Assembly: GCA_022340305.1 (NCBI GenBank)
Contig: JAJDOF010000075.1
Coordinates: 1-34,900 of the forward strand
Origin: Gammaproteobacteria bacterium
GTDB lineage: Bacteria; Pseudomonadota; Gammaproteobacteria; GCA-001735895
DNA: 34,900 bases
Direction: 5' to 3'
In this document: positions 22,680 through 31,465 of the stretch, piece by piece
Numbering within the stretch: the stretch's first letter is position 1
Layout: each line of letters opens with the position of its first letter
Made by a program: the position numbers and the translations under genes
The notes under the pieces: generated by a model
Databases searched by the model: none
What the model was told of the DNA's origin: nothing
The model's input: the letters and a program-made list of their open reading frames with translations, nothing else

Positions 22680-24737
22680 TCAGTACACGTAATCACCGAT
22701 AATTTCCACCAGGTGATCAACCCAACGCTCCGGGATCGGCTCAGTTAATTCCGGAGAAATACTAAAATCCGGCTCAAACAATCGCTCCAGCAATTGCCCG
22801 GCAACCTCCGGGGCCGAACTGGCAATGTTCAGTTCGCGGTTGATGCGCAGGCTGAGGCGATCGAAGTTTGCCGATCCGATGCAGACCCAGCCATCGTAAA
22901 TTGCGGCCTTTACGTGGGAGAATCCCGGGTATAAGAACACCCGGATGCCGTGTTTCAACATCAGGTTAACGGCCAGAACATTGCTGCGATTGATCGGGCC
23001 ATGGTCCGTTTCCATGGGGATCACAACACGCACATCGACGCCGCGACGCCGCGCCATCACCAGTTCACGTAGCAAACTGTCATCGGTGAAGTAGGCGTTC
23101 TGAATATAGATATATCGCTGCGCGCGCCGAATCGCCTCGAGCTGCGCGGTATAAATCTCGTAATTCCCCGGACCGGTGAGCAACAGGCGTAACGGGTAAC
23201 CGTCTGTATCGACCGGATCTTTCCCGGGACTGGCCTGCGCGAAGAGATAGCCAAGGTCACCCAGTGGGCCGGCATGTCCCCAGGCCAGGTTGAATTCGCG
23301 ATCGATAATATCGACCATCGGCCCGCGTATTTCCATCATCAGGTCATGCCAGTCGTAACGATATTCGCGCCCGATATTCATACCCCCAACAAAGGCGATG
23401 TCGCGATCGATAAGCGTTGATTTCACATGGTCACCGGTGAGCCAGGGGTTAGCCTTCTGGCGCACATTCACCCGTGAGCCTGACTCCAGATAAAGCCGTA
23501 CCGATGCGGGCGGCAGGTACTCGGCAGGCAATGACGGTGAATTCGACATGGTCCCCGAAATGGTTCCCAGGCCGTCGAGCAATATCTTTACCTCCACGCC
23601 CTCGGCGGAGCGGCGCTTCAACAAATCAGCTATTTCCAGTGCAAAGTCGTCGTTATCGAAGATGTAAGTCTGCAAATGCACCGACTGCCTGGCACTACTG
23701 ACCGTGTCGATCAAACGCGTAAAGAATGCACTGCCGTCAACCAGCACATCCACGCTGCCGGAGGATAACGGACGGCCCGATATCTTATCCAGATCGATTT
23801 CCCACTGCTGCAGGTCCATCGGTGCCGCATCACTGAGCGCCGGCACCGGTTTATCGTTCAGCGCCGCGGTCCAGTCGAAACTCGCGGTCGATACGGCCGT
23901 GTCGGTCACCACGAAGAACAGGCGGTAGAGTGATGAAACCGGGCGTTGCACCAGGTTCAGCAAATGACTGTACATCAGGTGACCAAAGGCCTGGCCACCT
24001 TTCATACCTGCCACCGTGGTAGTGGTCACCGGTCGCAGCGGTATATTGCGGATGAACGCCAACAGGTGGCGCTCGGTATCGACGTACAGGAAAGGCAGCG
24101 AGTACAAACCGGTATCCCCGGTATTGAAGATAAACTCGGTCTGGCTGATACCGCGCTCGCGTAGAAATGAATCCAGAACAGGGCGACCACTGCGCATAAA
24201 CTCGACGAAGTCCAGCCGCTCCTGCACCGAGTAGGCGGCTGGTTTATCCAGCAGGCGCATCGCGCGAAACTGCCCGTCCTGATCATAGTAGAGGAAGTAC
24301 TGCATGAACTCGAAATCGACCACCAGGCCCTTGCCGTTAGCAGGGACTACGGCGCGCAGCATGCCATCGCGCAACAACTGCCACTGTTCTACACCCAGTA
24401 TCGGGATAGAGGTCGCGTCATTCGGTAATGCATCCCAGCGCTCTTGCTGGTGGAATTGCATGGGCACCATGCTCGGGGCGGCATAGTCTGCCGATACCGG
24501 CGCTGTGCTCAGTTCCAGTCTGTCCTGCCAGTCCCCGCCCGCATAAAGAATTTGCTCCCCGAATCGATACTTGATAAAAAATTTCGCATCACTGCGATAA
24601 CTCTCCAGCGCGATCATCACCGGTGTCGCAGATTCGCCGACCTGCTCGCGCGCCGGCAGCATCGCAGATCGAGTCGCGCATCCACACAGCAAAACGGTGA
24701 CTAGGAACAACGGGTAAATAATCCTGTAGCGAGGCAC
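22680..24737 (-). CDS. Phospholipase D / cardiolipin-synthase-like lipoprotein
   Basis: A 685-residue lipoprotein. The GTG at 24737 is chosen because AGGAGGGAAA directly precedes it; the longer open frame upstream lacks such a site. The N-terminus is a lipoprotein signal (YPLFLVTVLLCGCATRS, lipid Cys after LLCG). A region of about 300 residues with no recognised domain follows. The C-terminal half has two HKD motifs, DHVKSTLIDRDIAFVGG and FSHVKAAIYDGWVCIGSANFD, both complete (HxKx4D), as in cardiolipin synthases and PLDs. It may remodel phospholipids at the envelope, but the lipoprotein anchor and N-terminal region are unlike classical ClsA, so the substrate is open. The gene converges on the SGNH-like gene with 12 bases between stops. 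Confidence 0.85.
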   Translation of the reverse strand: MPRYRIIYPLFLVTVLLCGCATRSAMLPAREQVGESATPVMIALESYRSDAKFFIKYRFGEQILYAGGDWQDRLELSTAPVSADYAAPSMVPMQFHQQERWDALPNDATSIPILGVEQWQLLRDGMLRAVVPANGKGLVVDFEFMQYFLYYDQDGQFRAMRLLDKPAAYSVQERLDFVEFMRSGRPVLDSFLRERGISQTEFIFNTGDTGLYSLPFLYVDTERHLLAFIRNIPLRPVTTTTVAGMKGGQAFGHLMYSHLLNLVQRPVSSLYRLFFVVTDTAVSTASFDWTAALNDKPVPALSDAAPMDLQQWEIDLDKISGRPLSSGSVDVLVDGSAFFTRLIDTVSSARQSVHLQTYIFDNDDFALEIADLLKRRSAEGVEVKILLDGLGTISGTMSNSPSLPAEYLPPASVRLYLESGSRVNVRQKANPWLTGDHVKSTLIDRDIAFVGGMNIGREYRYDWHDLMMEIRGPMVDIIDREFNLAWGHAGPLGDLGYLFAQASPGKDPVDTDGYPLRLLLTGPGNYEIYTAQLEAIRRAQRYIYIQNAYFTDDSLLRELVMARRRGVDVRVVIPMETDHGPINRSNVLAVNLMLKHGIRVFLYPGFSHVKAAIYDGWVCIGSANFDRLSLRINRELNIASSAPEVAGQLLERLFEPDFSISPELTEPIPERWVDHLVEIIGDYVY

Positions 24738-24925
24738 TTTCCCTCCTTCCCGGCAATCTATCCGTTCAAGTTGATGTTTTTTCACAAGCGATGTCAATCC
24801 ATGTTTGGCCGGCGCTTTTTCCCTGACCGCTACCCGCGTACTAAAAATACTGGCTGAAAGCATGGTAAACAGGCGGGGCCCGAGCCAACAGGCGCAAGCA
24901 TTACACTATCTCAGGAATAACGAGA

Positions 24926-24958
24926 AGCTTACCTATTTCCGCTTGCCTGAGGTAAGCT
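24926..24958. repeat. 9-bp inverted repeat upstream of tRNA-Gly
   Basis: AGCTTACCT (24926-24934) and AGGTAAGCT (24950-24958) are perfect complements around 15 bases, ending 21 bases before the tRNA. There is no T-tract. It could shape the tRNA precursor leader or be an operator. Confidence 0.35.
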
Positions 24959-24979
24959 ACCAACTGTTGAAAGCCCCAG

Positions 24980-25055
<76 letters not shown>

Positions 25056-25126
25056 TTTCCCCGTTGTAGTTCCGCCACTGCGCGGGTTATTACTCGAGCG
25101 CCAGTTTTGTGCGAAGATATGCGCCC

Positions 25127-26131
25127 ATGGACGACTTCATACGCGCACTGCCCAAGATTGAGCTGCATCTGCATATCGAGGGCAGCCTTGAACCCGAGCT
25201 GATGTTCGCGCTGGCGCGGCGTAACCAGGTTGAGATTCCCTTCAGCTCAGCGGCAGAAGTTCGGACCGCTTACGAATTCGATAACCTGCAATCCTTCCTC
25301 GACATTTACTACCAGGGTGCCAATGTCCTGATCGAAGAACAGGACTTCTATGACCTCTGCTGGGCTTACCTGCTGCGCTGCCAGCAGGACCGGGTCCTGC
25401 ACACCGAGATATTTTTCGACGCGCAAACCCATACCGATCGTGGCATTGCCTTCGATACCGTCGTCGCCGGCCTGCACCGTGCACTCGAACAGGGCCGCAA
25501 GGAACTCGGTATCAGCAGTGAACTGATCCTGTGTTTTCTGCGCCACCTGGACGAGGAATCGGCACTGGCGACACTGCAACAAGCACTGCCCCATCGCGAC
25601 AAGATCATTGCAGTGGGTCTTGATTCGGCCGAGGTGGGTAACCCGCCACAAAAGTTTGCCCGCGTGTTCGCGGCTGCGCGCCGCGCTGGATTCCTTACTG
25701 TCGCCCATGCCGGCGAGGAAGGTCCGGCGAGCTATATTCACGATGCTATCGAGCTGCTGGGTGTGTCGCGCATCGATCACGGCGTACGCTGCGTCGAGGA
25801 CCCTGAACTGGTGCAACGACTGATCGCCACGCGCCTGCCGCTGACCGTTTGCCCGCTATCGAATATCAAATTGCGCGTGTTCGCAAACATGCGTCAACAC
25901 AATGTGGTCGAGTTATTACGCCAGGGCCTTTGCGTTACGCTTAACTCGGACGACCCGGCCTACTTCGGCGGCTACATGAACGCTAATTTTCTCGCCCTGG
26001 CCGCGGCGCAGGCGATGAGTCGTGAAGAAATCGCCCAGTTCAGCGTAAATGCGATCGAAGCAAGTTTCAGCAGTCCCGAGCGCAAGCAACAGCTTGCAGC
26101 GAGCGTCGCGGAGTATCTAAACCAGTCGTAA
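25127..26131 (+). CDS. Adenine deaminase, Aah1/PA0148 type (adenosine deaminase superfamily)
   Basis: A 334-residue zinc-dependent amidohydrolase of the adenosine deaminase superfamily. The catalytic set is present: [14 protein letters not shown] (His14, His16), HAGEEG (His194, Glu197), RIDHGVRC (His218) and NSDDPAYF (Asp275/276). The strand after residue 160 reads [12 protein letters not shown], the form typical of Aah1-type adenine deaminases rather than true adenosine deaminases. The family converts adenine to hypoxanthine in purine salvage. The start at 25127 is chosen because the [13 protein letters not shown] block then lies at the normal N-terminus; no strong ribosome site is seen. It follows tRNA-Gly by 72 bases. 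The substrate call is family-based. Confidence 0.88.
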   Translation: MDDFIRALPKIELHLHIEGSLEPELMFALARRNQVEIPFSSAAEVRTAYEFDNLQSFLDIYYQGANVLIEEQDFYDLCWAYLLRCQQDRVLHTEIFFDAQTHTDRGIAFDTVVAGLHRALEQGRKELGISSELILCFLRHLDEESALATLQQALPHRDKIIAVGLDSAEVGNPPQKFARVFAAARRAGFLTVAHAGEEGPASYIHDAIELLGVSRIDHGVRCVEDPELVQRLIATRLPLTVCPLSNIKLRVFANMRQHNVVELLRQGLCVTLNSDDPAYFGGYMNANFLALAAAQAMSREEIAQFSVNAIEASFSSPERKQQLAASVAEYLNQS

Positions 26132-26510
26132 ACAGGATTATGGATTTGGACGGCTGGAATAAAGCGGCAGTAGCATACGCCAATTCGTTGCCTTGTTTCT
26201 GCTGATCTATCTGCGCCTCCTCGCAGTCGAGCCCATGAATGATGAAGACACGGCGCGGACACACGAAGACTGTAATGCCGTGGGCAATACTGCGGTATCA
26301 GGCCTGATTTCTGGACTTCAGGATACCGGAGACACTGGATACCCCTTCGCCAGCTACAATTTCGCTGGTAAATCTTTAACGCAAGCACAGACATGTTCTA
26401 CTATTGGTAGGTGAAGACAGCGATCTTTCTGTCAATCAGCAACAACGCTGGTAGCCGCCAACATTCACAACCGTGTCTAGTTTGCCGCCAGCCTAATGAG
26501 GAGATTTCAC
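26132..26510. other. 379-bp gap after adenine deaminase
   Basis: No supported gene. A 73-codon frame (26193-26414, TTG start) lacks a ribosome site. The right end carries the TGAGGAG (26497-26503) ribosome site of the leader ORF. Confidence 0.4.
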
Positions 26511-26579
26511 ATGTCGGGACTGTGCCCCTGTCCAGCCTCGGTTTTGTCTGCATCGAAAGCTATTCGGGAAATGCCATGA
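26511..26579 (+). CDS. 22-codon leader ORF overlapping the crotonase start
   Basis: TGAGGAG (26497-26503) sits seven bases before ATG 26511, the best ribosome site in this area. The frame encodes MSGLCPCPASVLSASKAIRE plus two residues and ends with TGA at 26577-26579. That stop overlaps the ATG of the crotonase-like gene (ATGA at 26576-26579), while the crotonase itself has only a weak site. This is a classic arrangement for translational coupling. The peptide has two close cysteines. It may be a leader peptide or merely a ribosome-delivery ORF. Confidence 0.5.
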   Translation: MSGLCPCPASVLSASKAIREMP

Positions 26580-27217
26580 GTGCGGATCCGATCATCTGCA
26601 ATAAGCAGGAAAAAGTCTGGACTCTGACGCTGAATCGCCCGGACAAGGCCAATATGCTCAACATCGAAATGCTGCAGATACTGAAAGCAATTTTCGCCGC
26701 GGCGCTACAGGAGCGAGAACTGAGGGCATTGATCCTGACCGGAGCTGGCGAACGTGTCTTTTGCTCCGGCTCCGAGGTCGACGAATCGACGCGACGGGCT
26801 CATATACAGAATGTGCTGTGGGACGAAGTCGGCGAAGCGCTAAACACACTACCCCTGTTGACCATTGCCCTGATTAACGGCCACTGTATCGGTCGCGCAA
26901 TGACACTGATGCTGGGTTGTGATATTCGGGTCAGCGTCCCACAGGCTCGTTTTTCATACCCGGTTTTGCAGAACGGAACCTTACCGGGCGCCCAGGACAT
27001 GGACCGATTGCGAGCGTTGATTGGACCGGGTCGCAGTTCGGCACTGTTACTCGGGGGCCAACGGATTCACGGCGAGCGAGCCTTGAACTGGGGCCTGGTA
27101 GACTACGTTGTCGAGCGTCCGGCGCTTACCAATCTTGCCGCAACGCTGTCACTGGTCGCCACCCAGTCTGAGGGCGAGCATCTGGCCACGATAAAACGGC
27201 TTTGCCGGGGTAGCTGA
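26576..27217 (+). CDS. Crotonase-superfamily protein (enoyl-CoA hydratase/isomerase fold), non-canonical active site
   Basis: A 213-residue crotonase-fold protein. It has the oxyanion-hole strand VFCSGSEVDES, the core run ALINGHCIGRAMTLMLGCDIRV and FSYPVLQNGTLPGAQDMDRL. Aligned to enoyl-CoA hydratase (GGGCELAMMCD; PEILLGTIPGAGGTQRL), both catalytic glutamates are missing: the first is Thr and the second is Val. GGG is also GRA. Hydratase activity is therefore unlikely. The protein ends about 40-50 residues before the usual C-terminal helices, so it could be truncated. The ATG at 26576 overlaps the stop of the 22-codon leader ORF. Genes for an acyl-CoA dehydrogenase and a kinase follow 0.9 kb downstream. 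Confidence 0.8.
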   Translation: MSADPIICNKQEKVWTLTLNRPDKANMLNIEMLQILKAIFAAALQERELRALILTGAGERVFCSGSEVDESTRRAHIQNVLWDEVGEALNTLPLLTIALINGHCIGRAMTLMLGCDIRVSVPQARFSYPVLQNGTLPGAQDMDRLRALIGPGRSSALLLGGQRIHGERALNWGLVDYVVERPALTNLAATLSLVATQSEGEHLATIKRLCRGS

Positions 27218-27687
27218 CAATACCGGGCATCCGCGGCATCGATATGATCAGCGCGCTGGCCGGCACCGCAGGTACCCGACTACAGGGCATCCCGGGCGCC
27301 GCTAGCGAGGCAGGATTACAGATTACTGAATTCGTCAGCAGCACAAACTCCCGCTGCTGATCTGAAATGAAATTCGACTCGATTATGCCGCGCTAGCATG
27401 GGACCTGGATTTGGAGGGAAAGTACCTGCTTCGGCATATCTCCCTGGGTCTCGCCGTGGGCGCCTGGCAGGTGACAGTCATGCCGTTTCACCCCCCGCGC
27501 ACAAAATACGCGCCCCCAGCGTGGCCTAGAGCAAATCTGCGAGGATTGTTTGCCAGCCACTGTCGACTTTGCCGCCCCCGTTGCGCCCGGTAACTAGACA
27601 GGGATAACGGGGAGATTACTATCATCGCTTCTATACTCCTCGTACATTGCCCGAAACAGCAGTCCTGATCTCGTATACGCCTGCGAA
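27218..27687. other. Probable decayed sequence between crotonase and glycosyltransferase fragment
   Basis: No intact gene. Short protein-like frames occur (for example near 27243-27360 and 27411-27593, the latter containing EGKYLLRHISLGLAVGAWQV) but they lack ribosome sites and recognisable domains. This looks like a degraded region. Confidence 0.4.
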
Positions 27688-27990
27688 ATGCCCAAGCTTT
27701 CTATTGTAATTCCTGCATTTAATGAGCAGGACAATGTCAGGCCTGTTTATGAAGCCGTTGCGGCTGCGCTAGCTGGCCAGGATTGGGAAATTATCTTTGC
27801 CGACGACGCCTCGAAGGATGCCACCACGGCCGAAGTGATGGCGCTCAGTGGCGATGACATCAGGGTAGGGTTGATACGTCGAATTGGTCGACGTGGACTG
27901 TCCTTGGCCTTCCTTTTGCTCCGCTTGATTTCAACTTTAGAAATCAGCAGCGAGAATCCGTTTTCGCATCGCGCCTGCCACGAATCGTAA
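27688..27990 (+). pseudogene. Truncated family-2 glycosyltransferase (N-terminal fragment)
   Basis: The first ~72 codons encode the start of a GT-A glycosyltransferase: LSIVIPAFNEQDNVRPVYEA and DWEIIFADDASKDATT, typical of dolichyl-phosphate-mannose-synthase-like enzymes. After RRIGRRGLS, where the DADLQ-type metal motif should soon follow, the frame enters unrelated sequence and stops at codon 101. Normal members exceed 230 residues. The 3' part has been lost, probably by deletion near 27900. The remnant should be inactive. It may once have belonged to an envelope-glycan locus. Confidence 0.75.
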
Positions 27991-28082
27991 AAATCGGGAT
28001 AGTTTGCTTAATTCCTGCCGTGAATATCAGTAAACTGTCTCCTTTCATCGAATGCGTATTTCAACAATGTCCCGGTTAGCAG

Positions 28083-29312
28083 ATGATTGAACACAGCGAA
28101 AAGTCGAATGACCTGAAGGTCCGGCTGGCGCAGTTCATGGGGCGGCACATTTATCCGCATGAAGGGCTGTACGCGCAACAACGGGAAGCGGCCAGCCCTC
28201 GTTTTGCGCCGCTGCCACTGGTCGAGGAGCTCAAGCAACTGGCGCGGGCCGAGGGTCTGTGGAATTTGTTTGTGCCACCACAGTTTGTCGAATTCAGCCC
28301 GGTCGCAGGGCTCAGCAATTTCGACTATGCGCCGCTTGCGGAAATGATGGGACGGGTGCTGTGGTCTGCCGAAGTGTTTAACTGCAACGCTCCCGATTCC
28401 GGCAACATGGAAGTGCTGATGAAATACGCCAGCACGGCGCAGCAGGATCAATGGCTAAAGCCTTTACTGGACGGCGAGATTCGTTCCAGCTATGCGATGA
28501 CCGAACCGCAGGTCGCCTCCAGCGATGCCACCAACATCGAGCTGCGCATCGAACGCGACGCTGAGCAGTGGGTATTGAACGGGCGCAAGTGGTTCATCAC
28601 CGGTGCGATGAATTCCAGCACTCGAATCTTTATCGTCATGGGGAAGTCGGACCCCGACAATGCCGATCGACATAAACAGCAAACGCAGGTACTGGTGCCT
28701 GCCGATACTCCTGGCCTGACCCTGGTTAGACCTTTGACCACGCTGGGTTACGACGATGCGCCGCTCGGCCATGCAGAGGTTTTATTCGATAATGTGCGTG
28801 TGCCGCTGGATCATGTCCTGCTGGGCGCGGGCCGCGGATTCGAAATCGCACAGGGTCGCCTCGGTCCGGGACGTATGCATCATTGCATGCGCCTGGTCGG
28901 TGCCGCGCAACGCTCCCTCGAATTGGCCTGTCAACGCGCAGAAGAACGCTCAACCTTCGGTCGCAAGCTGAGCCAACACCAGTCAGTGCGCGAAGACATC
29001 GCGCGCTCTTTCGCCGAAATTGAAATGGCGCGTTTACTGGTACTTAAAACCTGTCGAAAAATGGATGAGGTCGGTGCACAGGCGGCGCGCGATATGATCG
29101 CAGCATGCAAGACCAGTGTGCCTGTGATGGTGCAAACGATCATTGATCGCTGCATGCAGATTCACGGCGCCGGCGGCCTGTCCAGCGACTACTTCATGGC
29201 GGAAGCCTTCAACTATGCGCGCTGGTGCCGACTGGCGGATGGACCCGACCAGGTACATTTGATGGCACTGGGTAAACAGGTGATTTCACGCTACGCGGAT
29301 GACCCGGACTAA
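28083..29312 (+). CDS. Acyl-CoA dehydrogenase, ACAD10/11-like (LvaC-like)
   Basis: A 409-residue FAD acyl-CoA dehydrogenase. Visible features are the flavin-binding run SYAMTEPQVASSDATNIE, WFITGAMN, then GRGFEIAQGRLGPGRMHHCMR, RSTFGRKLSQHQSVR and QIHGAGGLSSDYFMAEAFNYA. Near residue 390 it reads ADGPDQVH, where classical medium-chain enzymes carry YEGT; Asp takes the place of the catalytic Glu, as in ACAD10/11. The stop TAA shares its last base with the ATG of the phosphotransferase gene. In eukaryotic ACAD10/11 these two activities are fused and act on 4-hydroxyacyl-CoA; LvaC/LvaA in Pseudomonas do likewise in levulinate use. This supports the same role here. The ribosome site is weak. Confidence 0.88.
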   Translation: MIEHSEKSNDLKVRLAQFMGRHIYPHEGLYAQQREAASPRFAPLPLVEELKQLARAEGLWNLFVPPQFVEFSPVAGLSNFDYAPLAEMMGRVLWSAEVFNCNAPDSGNMEVLMKYASTAQQDQWLKPLLDGEIRSSYAMTEPQVASSDATNIELRIERDAEQWVLNGRKWFITGAMNSSTRIFIVMGKSDPDNADRHKQQTQVLVPADTPGLTLVRPLTTLGYDDAPLGHAEVLFDNVRVPLDHVLLGAGRGFEIAQGRLGPGRMHHCMRLVGAAQRSLELACQRAEERSTFGRKLSQHQSVREDIARSFAEIEMARLLVLKTCRKMDEVGAQAARDMIAACKTSVPVMVQTIIDRCMQIHGAGGLSSDYFMAEAFNYARWCRLADGPDQVHLMALGKQVISRYADDPD

Positions 29313-30337
29313 TGGATGGACTCGAACTCGATGACGCCACGCTGGGCAGTTACCTGGCGGAGTCGATTACGGGGTTTGTCGGGCCCGTCATCTCGAAGAA
29401 ATTCTCCGGTGGCCAGTCCAACCCGACCTACCTGTTGACCGCCGATTCGGGTGACTATGTTTTGCGCCGCAAACCGCCCGGTCAGTTGTTGAAATCGGCG
29501 CATGCGGTGGAGCGCGAATACCGTGTCATGCAGGCACTGGCCAGCTCGGGGGTGCCGGTTCCACAGACTTTTCATCTGTGCAATGACGAATCGATCATTG
29601 GCAGTGTGTTTTTCGTGATGGCATACATCGAGGGCCAAATTTACTGGGATCCCAGCCTGCCAGAATTAAATAAAGTCGAACGACGCGATACCTACCAGGA
29701 AATGTGCCGGGTGCTCGCCACGCTACATCAGGTTGATATCGATACCGTTGGTCTGAGCGATTACGGTAAGCCGGGCGATTATTTTGCCCGTCAGATCAAC
29801 CGCTGGACGCAACAGTACATTGCCTCGCAAACCGAATCGATCGCCGCGATGGATGCGGTGATCGACTGGTTGCCCGCCAACCTTCCTGCAGACGATGGCC
29901 GTGTAGCGCTGGTACACGGCGACTATCGCCTCGACAACATGATCTTCAATGCCAGCGAATCCAGGATCACTGCATTGCTGGACTGGGAATTGTCAACGCT
30001 CGGGCATCCCCTCGCCGATCTCGCCTACCAGTGCATGCAACTGCGCATGGATCCGGGCAAACATCTGTCGGGTTTGAATGGAGTCGATCGAGCCGTGCTC
30101 GGCATCCCCTCGGAGCAGGAATACGTGGCGCAATACTGCGCCCAATGTGGACTCGAGCGCATCGACCACTGGCCCTTCTACCTGGTGTTCAGTTTCTTTC
30201 GCATGGCGGCGATTCTACAGGGGGTGAAGAAGCGAGCCATTGACGGTAACGCATCAAGCGACGTCGCGCTCGAATACGGCGCCCTGGTCAAGCCGCTATC
30301 CGCAAAGGCCCTCGGAGTAATCAGGGACGAGGCATAG
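29312..30337 (+). CDS. Phosphotransferase of the aminoglycoside-kinase fold, ACAD10/11-type (LvaA-like)
   Basis: A 341-residue kinase-fold protein. The glycine-rich loop is FSGGQSNPTY (31-40). Lys54 lies in VLRRKPPG and the following helix carries Glu68. Brenner's motif is VHGDYRLDNMIF (201-212, His202, Asp204, Asn209) and the metal motif DWELSTLGHPLADLA (224-238). This form, close to ACAD10/11 N-termini, is not that of aminoglycoside resistance kinases. It overlaps the acyl-CoA dehydrogenase by one base, so the two are produced together. I infer that it phosphorylates 4-hydroxyacyl-CoA, after which the dehydrogenase-like partner removes phosphate to give an enoyl-CoA entering beta-oxidation. 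Confidence 0.88.
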   Translation: MDGLELDDATLGSYLAESITGFVGPVISKKFSGGQSNPTYLLTADSGDYVLRRKPPGQLLKSAHAVEREYRVMQALASSGVPVPQTFHLCNDESIIGSVFFVMAYIEGQIYWDPSLPELNKVERRDTYQEMCRVLATLHQVDIDTVGLSDYGKPGDYFARQINRWTQQYIASQTESIAAMDAVIDWLPANLPADDGRVALVHGDYRLDNMIFNASESRITALLDWELSTLGHPLADLAYQCMQLRMDPGKHLSGLNGVDRAVLGIPSEQEYVAQYCAQCGLERIDHWPFYLVFSFFRMAAILQGVKKRAIDGNASSDVALEYGALVKPLSAKALGVIRDEA

Positions 30338-30490
30338 CACTCAACTCATCGCGCTTTGCTCGCCGGGGCTTTACTGGCCAATAATCGTGATCAGTTTTAA
30401 CGCGACGATCAGGTATAAAACCGGTAGCTGACGCGCGCTCATGTTCACTGCTTTACCGCGGTCATCGCCGTTGCCTGCAATGGGCGCCGC

Positions 30491-31267
30491 TCAGGTCTCG
30501 ACTCGGTAATTACCACTGGACAACAACTGCAGTGATTGATTAACCCGGTATATTTCAACCCGGTACTCGCCAGCAACATGGCCTTTGCTGTTATCGATCC
30601 AGACATAGTTGCTGCTGGCATTGGAAATCTCGAACTGCTTGAACAGCAGGATTCGCCCACTCGATGGTTGATACCATTTCACCAGGACCCTCGTATCATG
30701 ATATGCGACGGAATCAAAAACCGCAAAAATCCTCGGGGTAGGCGCTCGAAAAACTCTTATTTTACTGGACTGCGATGCATCGCCTTTGAAGGCTACGGGC
30801 CCGTGCGCTGGTACTTCGAGCCTGGGTGGCGATATGATGCCGTTCATGGCAACGTCTGACAGGCGCATGACAAATTCCCGCGGGTTTTCGAAAGACCTGA
30901 TCTGTCTCTCTGTGGCGACGGAATACTTCTCGATCTGCGGTATCAACAGTTCCAGCGGCACCCGCTGCAATTGTTTTCGGGCTTCTATTTCGGTGGCCTT
31001 GCGCTGCTGCAGGGACATTCCTTCGCGCCGACTGGGGTCGGTGAAAATCGGGGATAATTGGTGTAGTTTTGCGATCGCATCGACCGTGTCTAAAACGTCC
31101 GTACCGATATTGCTGGCCAACAGATCGGCAGATTGTAACGGGTTTAAAACCATAACGACCGAGGCGATCGCGACAGGAATGCTGCGTAGTAACATTTTAT
31201 GCAGTCGTTTCAGGTGTAATTTCATATTGTTCAGTCGCCGATAAGTCACAGGAATCTGTTGCGCCAT
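30491..31267 (-). CDS. Secreted hypothetical protein, up to 258 aa
   Basis: A soluble protein with a probable N-terminal signal sequence. Candidate starts are ATG at 31267, 31225 or 31195; none has a clear ribosome site, but the hydrophobic stretch MLLRSIPVAIASVVMVLNPLQSA favours one of the later starts. The middle is helical and charged (QQRKATEIEARKQLQRVPLE). The C-terminal third is beta-rich with aromatic strands (IFAVFDSVAYHDTRVLVKWY; VWIDNSKGHVAGEYRVEIYR). I recognise no family and no catalytic motif. It is opposite the MscS gene and next to other exported-protein genes, so an envelope location is likely. Confidence 0.6.
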   Translation of the reverse strand: MAQQIPVTYRRLNNMKLHLKRLHKMLLRSIPVAIASVVMVLNPLQSADLLASNIGTDVLDTVDAIAKLHQLSPIFTDPSRREGMSLQQRKATEIEARKQLQRVPLELLIPQIEKYSVATERQIRSFENPREFVMRLSDVAMNGIISPPRLEVPAHGPVAFKGDASQSSKIRVFRAPTPRIFAVFDSVAYHDTRVLVKWYQPSSGRILLFKQFEISNASSNYVWIDNSKGHVAGEYRVEIYRVNQSLQLLSSGNYRVET

Positions 31268-31465
31268 CGAATTTACTATTGGTTTAACAAATATAACAGC
31301 AAAAATCGCAAGTCAGTCAACAGATGGACAGGGTTGTCGGCGCCGTGAACGCTCCCCGTATATCCTGTTTATCCCGGTTATTCCGCGGCGAAAATCGTGT
31401 AAGCTCACCCATTGATCGAATGCGCGGTCGCATACCCTGGGTAATGTAAGCAGGTGGAGTACACA

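Noticed and set aside
26193..26414. 73-codon frame between adenine deaminase and crotonase
   Set aside because: TTG start, no ribosome site and no domain or signal sequence.
28008..28451. 147-codon minus-strand ORF opposite the acyl-CoA dehydrogenase
   Set aside because: Shadow of a well-supported gene; no ribosome site or domain.
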